From Jeotgalibacillus salarius (GTDB taxonomy: Bacteria > Bacillota > Bacilli > Bacillales > Jeotgalibacillaceae), in assembly GCF_004405125.1 (NCBI RefSeq), contig NZ_SORX01000002.1:124001-188000 (forward strand): DNA of 64,000 nucleotides, given 5' to 3'. The notes beneath the pieces are model-generated. The model saw nothing but the letters and a program-made list of their open reading frames with translations, made no database searches and was not told the DNA's origin. Shown here one piece after another: positions 58,728 to 64,000 of the stretch. A program made the position numbers and the translations under genes. Position 1 is the first letter of the stretch. Each line of letters opens with the position of its first letter.

Positions 58728-59807
58728 CTAAAATGGCAATTCATCTTCTGAAATATAAATTGGCGTATTATTAGAAGCAAATGGATCTTCTTTATTTCTT
58801 TCTGGAAATTTTATTTGCTCCCAGTTCACAAGTAAGCCGTTGTAGTAATAGGTTGATTGAGCACCGCAATAAGGACAAAACCTAATATTTGTTGGCATAG
58901 GATCATCAGTACATGACTGATCATGTAAGTTGTTTGTGCAGGTATTTAATAGATAAAATCCGCATGTAGAGCAATAATTCCCATTAATATTAATTTCTTC
59001 ATTTTCACAACGAGGGCATGTGATAGGTTTGTGGTTCCCGTTTGTAGCATAGCCTGGGTATATCATGTCTGCATCTTCTCCTTTAATTAAATAGTTGTGA
59101 GAAATGTTTCCACTTCCACACACAACGCAATAGTTTGAATTCTTTATCGAAAAATTCATTTCACAATTATCGCAACGTTTGTTGTTATTAACTTTGTTTA
59201 AGAATCCAGAAAATTGTCTTCCAATTTTTGATGTTGTATTGTATGTTTTCCCCATTCTAAATCCATTGTCATAAAAATTGTATGTATTATTAGCAGCTTC
59301 TAAGCTGATCTTACATATATGAATAAGAGAATCTGTTGAAAAAACATTTAAATTTGTAACAGCAACTGGCGGTGCAAGAAGATTCCTTGCAAAACAATTT
59401 GCTTCTTTCTCATACATGTCATATTCTTCATCTGACAATCCTCCGCGACCTAGTATCGCTCGTTTAGATTTAGTATTATGTTTTAACATATAGTGGCCCA
59501 ACTCATGAGCTATTGTCCATCTGATTCTTTCATTTGTATCAATATTTTCATTATAAAGTATCAAATAGCTATCGAATTGCTTTAAATAAAAGCAGCAACC
59601 TTCATCACTCCCCAGGTATTCAATGACTTCTTCAAGAGTCATTTCCCATTCTTTCGCATACCAAGAATATTTCTTAATTGTTAAATCATCGAAAAACTTA
59701 TCCATTTTGCGCACTTTTACGGGTAATTCTTTAGTTTTTGCTATCGAGTGCAGTTCGATAGCAGCATTCTCAGCTTTCTTAAAGTTTGGTTTAAAAATCC
59801 TCTTCAT
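58728..59807 (-). CDS. ImmA/IrrE-family metallopeptidase with zinc-ribbon tail
   Basis: The N-terminal half is a zinc metalloprotease of the ImmA/IrrE (DUF955) family: HELGH at about residue 101 and EKEANCFARNLLAPP. Such proteins cleave the phage repressor after DNA damage. The C-terminal half is unusual: CDNC...CVVC, CPRC...CSTC and CPYC pairs (from about residue 212 to 314) look like two complete zinc ribbons and one half. About 359 residues against about 170 for ImmA. I start at the third in-frame start (ATG at 59807), which has GAGG nine bases upstream; TTG at 59825 and ATG at 59813 are alternatives. It overlaps the repressor gene. Confidence 0.88.
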   Translation of the reverse strand: MKRIFKPNFKKAENAAIELHSIAKTKELPVKVRKMDKFFDDLTIKKYSWYAKEWEMTLEEVIEYLGSDEGCCFYLKQFDSYLILYNENIDTNERIRWTIAHELGHYMLKHNTKSKRAILGRGGLSDEEYDMYEKEANCFARNLLAPPVAVTNLNVFSTDSLIHICKISLEAANNTYNFYDNGFRMGKTYNTTSKIGRQFSGFLNKVNNNKRCDNCEMNFSIKNSNYCVVCGSGNISHNYLIKGEDADMIYPGYATNGNHKPITCPRCENEEININGNYCSTCGFYLLNTCTNNLHDQSCTDDPMPTNIRFCPYCGAQSTYYYNGLLVNWEQIKFPERNKEDPFASNNTPIYISEDELPF

Positions 59808-60147
59808 CGTCATCGTCCTCTTCAAAAGCTTTAACGAATGTCAATTTCATCACCTGCATAAATCTTTTCTTTTCTTCATCTGACATTTTTTTGCGAGCTC
59901 TTTGAATTAAAAATAAATCATCATCATCGAAATCAACGTCATCGAATCTTTTCACTTCTGATCTACCTAACAAATAGTCAGTAGACACATTAAAGTAATC
60001 TGCTATTTTCTGAAGTCCTGCTGCATTAGGAACTTTCTTTTTCCATGAATAGAGTGAGTTTTTGCCAAAACCGAGACGCTCTTCGAGTTCAGTGATTGAA
60101 ATTTTCTGTTCGTCTGCTAATTTTTTTACTCTATCAAATACTGTCAT
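59791..60147 (-). CDS. Xre-family phage repressor
   Basis: DNA-binding repressor of lysogeny, 118 residues. HTH domain from VFDRVKKLADEQKISITELE through GKNSLYSWKKKVPNAAGLQK to TDYLLGRSE (about residues 3-65), then a helical C-terminal part and an acidic end EEDDDDEEDF. An ATG at 60156 exists, but the one at 60147 has AAGGA at eight bases. Paired with the metallopeptidase next to it as in the ICEBs1/phage ImmR-ImmA systems. Confidence 0.9.
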   Translation of the reverse strand: MTVFDRVKKLADEQKISITELEERLGFGKNSLYSWKKKVPNAAGLQKIADYFNVSTDYLLGRSEVKRFDDVDFDDDDLFLIQRARKKMSDEEKKRFMQVMKLTFVKAFEEDDDDEEDF

Positions 60148-60203
60148 ATCAACCATCCTTGTCGCTTATGACAACGATTTTAAACTTTTTTGTAGAAAAT
60201 TGT

Positions 60204-60232
60204 TTGACATCTACATTAAAGTCTAATAAACT
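60204..60232 (+). promoter_or_regulatory. Rightward promoter candidate
   Basis: TTGACA (60204-60209), 17 bases, TAAACT (60227-60232). The operator-like ATTAAAGTCTAA (60215-60226) fills the spacer. It would start about 285 bases before the Cro-like gene. Confidence 0.55.
60215..60226. promoter_or_regulatory. Operator-like 12-mer, copy 1
   Basis: ATTAAAGTCTAA, quasi-palindromic (TTAxAxTxTAA). It is repeated exactly at 60371-60382 and nearly at 60338-60348 (TTATAGTCTTA). Confidence 0.55.
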
Positions 60233-60241
60233 ATGTTCATA

Positions 60242-60257
60242 AGCTAATCTATTAGCT
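60242..60257. promoter_or_regulatory. 16-bp palindrome, copy 1
   Basis: AGCTAATCTATTAGCT, perfect 7-bp arms. It lies just after the expected start of the rightward transcript. Confidence 0.6.
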
Positions 60258-60363
60258 AAATGAGTACAAAAATAACGACCTATACAAAATACATTACACG
60301 TTGGGGAACGGTTTAAATGTATGTTTCATCAGGCTTTTTATAGTCTTATTTAGCTATGTCTTG

Positions 60364-60392
60364 ATTCTATATTAAAGTCTAAAATAGGTCAA
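60364..60392 (-). promoter_or_regulatory. Leftward promoter candidate for the repressor
   Basis: On the minus strand TTGACC (60392 to 60387), 17 bases, TAGAAT (60369 to 60364). The second ATTAAAGTCTAA (60371-60382) fills its spacer. Confidence 0.6.
60371..60382. promoter_or_regulatory. Operator-like 12-mer, copy 2
   Basis: Exact copy of ATTAAAGTCTAA within the leftward promoter; 34 bases from the weak third copy at 60338. Confidence 0.55.
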
Positions 60393-60408
60393 TACTTTTT
60401 GGGAAATT

Positions 60409-60424
60409 AGCTAATAAATTAGCT
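60409..60424. promoter_or_regulatory. 16-bp palindrome, copy 2
   Basis: AGCTAATAAATTAGCT, same arms as at 60242, 17 bases upstream of the leftward -35 box. Confidence 0.6.
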
Positions 60425-60524
60425 TTTATTTTAAAAGCGCTGTGATACCGAGCCAATGACGGTATGTCATAACTAATAGCTTATACACGACGGTAGCAAC
60501 GTCAAACCGATGAATTGAGGTGCA

Positions 60525-60725
60525 ATGATGTCAGAAGAATTAGGAATGAAAGTTCGATCAGAGTTATTTAAAAGAAAAATGAGCCAGAAGCAATTAGCAG
60601 ATATGTTGGGTATTTCAAATGCTTATCTATCGGATATAATTCACGGCCGTAAAACCGGACCAAAAGCTCAGGAACATATTAAACACATTCAAAAGATCCT
60701 ATCTATTCAACCAATTAAATCGTAG
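60525..60725 (+). CDS. Cro-like Xre-family regulator
   Basis: 66 residues, essentially one HTH domain: KVRSELFKRKMSQKQLADML, GISNAYLSDIIHGRKTGPKA. GAGGTG before two adjacent ATG codons (60525, 60528). Opposite in direction to the repressor across the control region, so it fits a Cro or early regulator role. The helix YLSDII is the likely recognition helix. Confidence 0.82.
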   Translation: MMSEELGMKVRSELFKRKMSQKQLADMLGISNAYLSDIIHGRKTGPKAQEHIKHIQKILSIQPIKS

Positions 60726-60739
60726 GTGAGGTGAATAAA

Positions 60740-61009
60740 TTGGTAGAAGTGAAATTGAATCAAGAGTACATCGAATCTGAGTTTAAAAAGGAATTAAGTA
60801 AACGGCTTGACCAGTTAGAAGGACAAACACTTTTTTGGGATATGAATGAGCTGCTTCGACAAACTTGTATGAGCGTCAATTTTTTAAAAGAACACTTCTT
60901 ATATGAAAAAGACTTTCCAAAATACCGTGTCGGTAAGAAGTGGGTATTCCCTGCAAAAGAAGTCAGTGAGTATCTGTTGGAACGGATCAAACAATATCCA
61001 TATGAATAA
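60740..61009 (+). CDS. DUF771-like phage DNA-binding protein
   Basis: Small phage protein that resembles the DUF771 family: FWDMNELLRQTCMSVNFLKE, then FPKYRVGKKWVFPAKEVSEY, which reads as a MerR/excisionase-like winged helix. 89 residues from TTG at 60740 (GAGGTG six bases upstream) or 92 from GTG at 60731. A role as excisionase or early regulator is possible. Confidence 0.7.
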   Translation: MVEVKLNQEYIESEFKKELSKRLDQLEGQTLFWDMNELLRQTCMSVNFLKEHFLYEKDFPKYRVGKKWVFPAKEVSEYLLERIKQYPYE

Positions 61010-61020
61010 GAGGCGATCCC

Positions 61021-61278
61021 ATGACAGATGATTTCATCCACAAAGTGACAATGGCAGCAGAACATATCGCTATGACATCTAAACGTTATCCAATGCTCAA
61101 TAAATTAATTGGAGGTGGATTAATGAAACATGGTAAAAAGCCAACCGTTGCACAGCGTAAGTTGATCAAAGCTTGCAATCTCAATAGTGACAATTGGCTC
61201 GTCAGTAAAGTAGTGGATGACATGCTGGTACTCGTCCACAGATACACTGGCACAGTTAGAAAGATTCCAGGAGTGTGA
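61021..61278 (+). CDS. DUF6906-like small phage protein, long form
   Basis: The C-terminal 51 residues (MKHGKKPTVAQRKLIKACNL, NSDNWLVSKVVDDML) resemble DUF6906 phage proteins, which normally are about 50 residues long. Here 34 residues precede them in frame. Both the ATG at 61021 (GAGG at eight bases) and the internal ATG at 61123 (GGAGG at seven bases) have good ribosome sites, so a long and a short product may both be made. The short form, 61123-61278, is the safer reading. Confidence 0.65.
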   Translation: MTDDFIHKVTMAAEHIAMTSKRYPMLNKLIGGGLMKHGKKPTVAQRKLIKACNLNSDNWLVSKVVDDMLVLVHRYTGTVRKIPGV

Positions 61279-61282
61279 TCGT

Positions 61283-61471
61283 GTGGAAAATTATCGTGAA
61301 AGAACACTAAATTTACGCAGGAAAGCATTGTGGCTTCATAACAAAGTAGAAGATTGCCGGACATGGCGCAAGTCACCAAAATATTTCAGAAGAATGATGA
61401 GGCTGACCAATTATAAAAAGGCTCTGATTGATCGAATGAAATCTCACATTGGACCGGAAGGGAGAGTTTGA
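61283..61471 (+). CDS. Hypothetical phage protein, 62 residues
   Basis: Basic, helical protein (YRERTLNLRRKALWLHNKVE, RRMMRLTNYKKALIDRMK); no family recognised. GTG start with AGGAG nine bases upstream, four bases after the preceding gene. The high charge suggests nucleic-acid or protein binding only in a general way. Confidence 0.6.
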   Translation: MENYRERTLNLRRKALWLHNKVEDCRTWRKSPKYFRRMMRLTNYKKALIDRMKSHIGPEGRV

Positions 61472-61473
61472 AA

Positions 61474-61698
61474 ATGTCAAAAAAGATACCAATAGCAGAA
61501 CATCTTGATGATCGTCAATATTCTGTATTGCAGATGACTTATGCCAATCACAACAGTTCAATGGGATTAAAAGAACGTGTTAATTACGATCTGTCTCACA
61601 TTGTGAAGGTCGAAGTAAACGAAGAAGAAAATTGTCTCAATGTACATTATGACACTGGCGAGTGGTGGCACTATTGCCCGAATGGCACATGGTATTGA
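61474..61698 (+). CDS. Hypothetical phage protein, 74 residues
   Basis: Not recognised. It has a C-terminal aromatic strand pair, NCLNVHYDTGEWWHYCPNGT, that looks like a small beta sheet. ATG with GGAGAG eight bases upstream, close behind the previous stop. Confidence 0.6.
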   Translation: MSKKIPIAEHLDDRQYSVLQMTYANHNSSMGLKERVNYDLSHIVKVEVNEEENCLNVHYDTGEWWHYCPNGTWY

Positions 61699-61701
61699 TT
61701 C

Positions 61702-61911
61702 ATGAACCACGAACGTATTACTGCTGAAGAAGCGATTAAGCTGTATTACGAAGATGGTCAGCCAGTGGAATTTTATAACGGATTCAATCGTCAGTGGGTC
61801 AGGTTAAATGCTGAAGCAAGAATAGACGCCGTATTCGTACCTCATAGAAAGTTTAGGATGGTGATAGAAGATGAAGATCAGGTCAAGTGTTTGGAACAAG
61901 ATGAACTTTGA
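61702..61911 (+). CDS. Hypothetical phage protein, 69 residues
   Basis: Not recognised; begins MNHERITAEEAIKLYYEDGQ, with an SH3-like strand pattern (VEFYNGFNRQWVRLN, HRKFRMVIED). No clear SD; the ATG lies three bases after the previous stop and probably depends on coupling. Confidence 0.5.
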   Translation: MNHERITAEEAIKLYYEDGQPVEFYNGFNRQWVRLNAEARIDAVFVPHRKFRMVIEDEDQVKCLEQDEL

Positions 61912-61972
61912 AGAAAAGTTATGGGCCATCAAAGCAGCTGCACACATGAATAAATTAAAGGGGATGAAGTGA
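61871..61972 (+). CDS. Very small ORF, 33 residues
   Basis: Open frame overlapping the end of the previous gene in another frame and ending two bases before the AbrB-like gene. It reads MKIRSSVWNKMNFEEKLWAI and on. SD is weak (ATAGAAG). It may be a real small phage gene starting at 61901; low support. Confidence 0.3.
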   Translation: MKIRSSVWNKMNFEEKLWAIKAAAHMNKLKGMK

Positions 61973-61973
61973 A

Positions 61974-62243
61974 ATGAAAGCATTAGGTGTTGTTAGAAAA
62001 ATTGACGAGTTAGGACGTATTGTCATTCCAAAAGAAATCAGAAGAATCAATGGATGGGACACTGGTCAGCCAATGGAGTTTTACACAGACGAAAAAGGAT
62101 TAGTGATCAAAGCATACCGTGATCATGAAGAACAAACTGAAATTAAACAAAAGCTTCAAAGTTTAATTGATTCCTGCAGTAGTAAAGAGGAACTTCAAAA
62201 GCTGAATGAAATTGTGAAGTACCTGGATAAGTCATCTGTATGA
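61974..62243 (+). CDS. AbrB/SpoVT-type transcription regulator
   Basis: Swapped-hairpin AbrB domain at the N-terminus (GVVRKIDELGRIVIPKEIRR, INGWDTGQPMEFYTDEKGL), then a charged helical tail. 89 residues, close to AbrB. AAGGGG ten bases before the ATG. Phage and element copies of AbrB can act on their own genes or interfere with host transition-state control. Confidence 0.85.
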   Translation: MKALGVVRKIDELGRIVIPKEIRRINGWDTGQPMEFYTDEKGLVIKAYRDHEEQTEIKQKLQSLIDSCSSKEELQKLNEIVKYLDKSSV

Positions 62244-62272
62244 TTGGGATCACTTGAAGGGAGGTGAGAAGA

Positions 62273-62431
62273 GTGAAGCCGGAAGAAAATCATCCAATAG
62301 AAGACTTTTACGGAATTGAGATCTACTCAGGGGATTCATATTTTGTCTTCGGTAAAGATGTGGTACTTGCAACAAATGTTAAAAAGTATCTCATTGAAGA
62401 GCAGCAACTTACATGTTATCAGGCCATATAA
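62273..62431 (+). CDS. YqaI-like small phage protein, 52 residues
   Basis: Open frame with a very strong SD (GGGAGGTG) before a GTG start; begins MKPEENHPIEDFYGIEIYSG and ends with a helix VKKYLIEEQQ. The FYG-E-I/V pattern recalls B. subtilis skin-element protein YqaI. The function is unknown. Followed by a hairpin. Confidence 0.65.
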   Translation: MKPEENHPIEDFYGIEIYSGDSYFVFGKDVVLATNVKKYLIEEQQLTCYQAI

Positions 62432-62434
62432 AAA

Positions 62435-62454
62435 GACCACTCGGCAAAGTGGTC
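62435..62454 (+). terminator. Hairpin after the YqaI-like gene
   Basis: GACCACT-CGGCAA-AGTGGTC; no direct T tract (CAAGAAAAACTATTTTT), so a weak or partial terminator. Confidence 0.4.
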
Positions 62455-62505
62455 CAAGAAAAACTATTTTTCACAGCAAGTATAGCATGAAATTTGGTGA
62501 TGTAA

Positions 62506-63729
62506 ATGAAATTATTCCCACATCAGGACCGTGCATTGGATCAAACATATGAAAATAACAGGGTCGCCTATTACTTAGATATGGGGCTTGGAAAGACATA
62601 TGTTGGATCAGAAAAAATGTGGGAGCTTAACACTCCATATAATTTAGTTATCTGTCAAAAGTCCAAAATACCGGACTGGAAAGAACACTTTGAACAGCAC
62701 TATGACTATGAAGTAATCATCTTTGATAAGCAACCGATTGAAAAGATTCCTCCGGAGAGTGTCCTGATCATCAATTACGACAAAGTATGGAGGCGGCCTG
62801 AGCTTCAAAAATTGAGAGACTTCACGATGATGATGGATGAGTCATCGATGATCAAAAATGAGTCGTCCAATCGAAGCAAGTTTATTTTAAAGCTTCATGC
62901 ATCGAATGTGATTTTACTTTCAGGAACGCCCACTGGTGGCAAATATGAAGAGTTGTGGTCTCAGCTTCATCTATTAGGTTGGAAGATTACTAAGAAGCTG
63001 TTCTTGAAACAGTTTGTCATTCAGGAATGGGATGATCGGAATCAGAAGATGGTCATTACCGGATATAAAAATGTGGAGCGTTTAAAAGCGAAGCTCAGAG
63101 AATATGGAGCAGTGTTTATGAAGACTGAAGAGGTGTTTGATTTACCTGCAGTCAATGATCAGCTCATTAAGATTCAAAGCACAAAAGCATATAAAGAATT
63201 TAAAAAGCATCACATTATTGAGATTGAGCAGGAAGAATTAATTGGTGATACGCCGGCAGCTAAGAAGCTTATTTTAAGGCAACTGGCAGGGTTCTATAAC
63301 CAACATAAGCTTCAATATGTTAAAGACCTAATAGACAGCACAAACGATCGTGTCGTGATCTTTTATAACTTCAAAAGGGAATACGCTACATTGGTTGAAA
63401 TGATTGATCGACCAATTAGCACAATCAATGGTGATCTCAAAGATCTTTCTGCATATGAGACTCAGCCAAACAGCATTACATTGATTCAATACCAAGCAGG
63501 GGCTATGGGATTGAATTTGCAGAAAGCAAATAAAGTCGTTTACTTCACACTGACAGACAAAAGTGAGCTTTTTGAACAGAGTAAAAAACGGATTCACCGG
63601 ATTGGTCAGGATCGTCCTTGTTTCTATTATTACTTACTCACGGACGGATCCATAGAATGGCGAATGCTCGAAGTGTTGAAGGAACGAAAAGATTACACAG
63701 ATGCTCTATTTGAGAAGGAGGAAGAATAA
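62506..63729 (+). CDS. SNF2-family DEAD/DEAH-like helicase
   Basis: Phage replication-region helicase of the SNF2 superfamily 2 group, 407 residues. Motif I LDMGLGKTYVG, motif II MMMDESSMIKNE (DESS in place of DEAH), motif III LLSGTPTGG, motif V YQAGAMGLNLQKAN and motif VI QSKKRIHRIGQ. GGTGATG seven bases before the ATG. The last bases overlap the SD of the next gene. Confidence 0.92.
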   Translation: MKLFPHQDRALDQTYENNRVAYYLDMGLGKTYVGSEKMWELNTPYNLVICQKSKIPDWKEHFEQHYDYEVIIFDKQPIEKIPPESVLIINYDKVWRRPELQKLRDFTMMMDESSMIKNESSNRSKFILKLHASNVILLSGTPTGGKYEELWSQLHLLGWKITKKLFLKQFVIQEWDDRNQKMVITGYKNVERLKAKLREYGAVFMKTEEVFDLPAVNDQLIKIQSTKAYKEFKKHHIIEIEQEELIGDTPAAKKLILRQLAGFYNQHKLQYVKDLIDSTNDRVVIFYNFKREYATLVEMIDRPISTINGDLKDLSAYETQPNSITLIQYQAGAMGLNLQKANKVVYFTLTDKSELFEQSKKRIHRIGQDRPCFYYYLLTDGSIEWRMLEVLKERKDYTDALFEKEEE

Positions 63730-63730
63730 C

Positions 63731-63925
63731 GTGGCTAAATTTACAGTCCGACAAGTTCAACGTGCAGCTGATAACGGCGTTACTAAAGCGATGTTATATC
63801 AGCGCACGAAAAAAGGAATGGATATTGAAACTGCAATAAACACGCCTAAAGTTGACCCGAGTGAAGCTGGACGCAGAGGAAAAGCAAAGCAACCACGGTG
63901 GGATATTAAAAGAGGAGGAAATTGA
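63731..63925 (+). CDS. Hypothetical phage protein with HTH-like segment
   Basis: 64 residues. VRQVQRAADNGVTKAMLYQR followed by TKKGMDIETAINTP has the spacing of the short helix-turn-helix seen in many phage proteins; the rest is basic. GTG start with AAGGAGG nine bases upstream. Confidence 0.6.
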   Translation: MAKFTVRQVQRAADNGVTKAMLYQRTKKGMDIETAINTPKVDPSEAGRRGKAKQPRWDIKRGGN

Positions 63926-64000
63926 ATGAGATTAGACATTATGACGGACATTGAAACTTTGGGCACCAACAGTGATTCAACGATTATTCAGCTTTCAGCA
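63926..64000 (+). CDS. 3'-5' exonuclease, 3' end beyond the window
   Basis: Only 25 residues are visible: MRLDIMTDIETLGTNSDSTI and on. The DIETLG segment is the first acidic motif of DnaQ-like exonucleases and fits the phage Rv2179c-like (DUF5051) group. GAGGAGG seven bases before the ATG. Confidence 0.75.
   Translation, partial: MRLDIMTDIETLGTNSDSTIIQLSA

Larger units (their letters stand above)
60148..60524. promoter_or_regulatory. Immunity control region of the element
   Basis: No gene in these 377 AT-rich bases. They hold two candidate promoters that face each other, two copies plus one weak copy of ATTAAAGTCTAA, and two 16-bp palindromes AGCTAATNNATTAGCT. Details are in the following entries. 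Confidence 0.7.

Noticed and set aside
62506-63729. Possible defence-system helicase
   Set aside because: SNF2 helicases occur in defence islands, but here it lies in an ordinary early phage gene row with small phage proteins and an exonuclease; phage replication is the simpler reading.

Overview
The window is a stretch of chromosome from a low-GC, endospore-forming Firmicute of the order Bacillales. Gene order follows the Bacillus subtilis pnpA-to-glnA region closely (pnp, mlpA, ymxH, spoVF, asd-dapG-dapA, rnjB, spoIIIE, ymfC, ymfFHIJKM, pgsA, cinA, recA, rny, ymdB, spoVS, miaB, ricA, cotE, mutSL, miaA, hfq, spoVK, hflX, ynbB, glnRA). Spore genes (dpaAB, spoVS, cotE, spoVK, spoIIIE, ymxH) show that it sporulates. 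The genus cannot be fixed from the sequence; a Bacillaceae or Planococcaceae-like lineage (for example near Jeotgalibacillus) is a guess.

Regions 1-12600: RNA decay (PNPase, RNase J2), dipicolinate synthase, the aspartate/diaminopimelate pathway and the SpoIIIE DNA translocase. Several genes usually found here in B. subtilis (ylxY, ylzJ, tepA) are absent. Regions 12600-18530: a GntR-type regulator (YmfC) followed by a complete BMP-type nucleoside ABC importer (NupNOPQ-like). Regions 18800-24300: ymfF, ymfH and ymfI, linked to EF-P 5-aminopentanol modification, then ymfJ, ymfK and a RodZ-like protein. The other EF-P enzyme, YnbB, lies at 54 kb. Regions 24400-35700: pgsA, cinA, SOS-controlled recA, RNase Y, ymdB, spoVS, a two-subunit 2-oxoacid:ferredoxin oxidoreductase, miaB and ricA.

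Between ricA and cotE sits an accessory block (35.8-38.9 kb). It holds an aldehyde dehydrogenase with a perfect catabolite-repression site, an orphan 113-residue protein, and a LacI-family regulator whose own promoter lies between two perfect 18-bp operators. Then follow cotE with a sigma-K promoter, mutSL, and a complete glycerol regulon (glpP, glpFK, glpD) with two GlpP-type leader terminators. The two glp transcripts appear to start with the same nine bases. After that come an alpha/beta hydrolase, miaA, hfq, spoVK, a TRIC-type channel, hflX, ynbB and the GlnR-regulated glnRA operon.

From about 57.46 kb to the right edge the window enters an integrated phage or phage-like element placed just after glnA. 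It holds a tyrosine integrase, a metallopeptidase of the ImmA/IrrE family extended by zinc ribbons, an Xre repressor, a Cro-like regulator, and a run of small early phage genes including DUF771, DUF6906, AbrB-like and YqaI-like proteins, an SNF2 helicase and the start of a 3'-5' exonuclease. The most unusual structure I see is the immunity control region (60.15-60.52 kb). Two strong candidate promoters face each other there, each with the same operator-like 12-mer in its spacer, and each module is accompanied by a matching 16-bp palindrome. I found no rRNA, tRNA, CRISPR array or insertion sequence.
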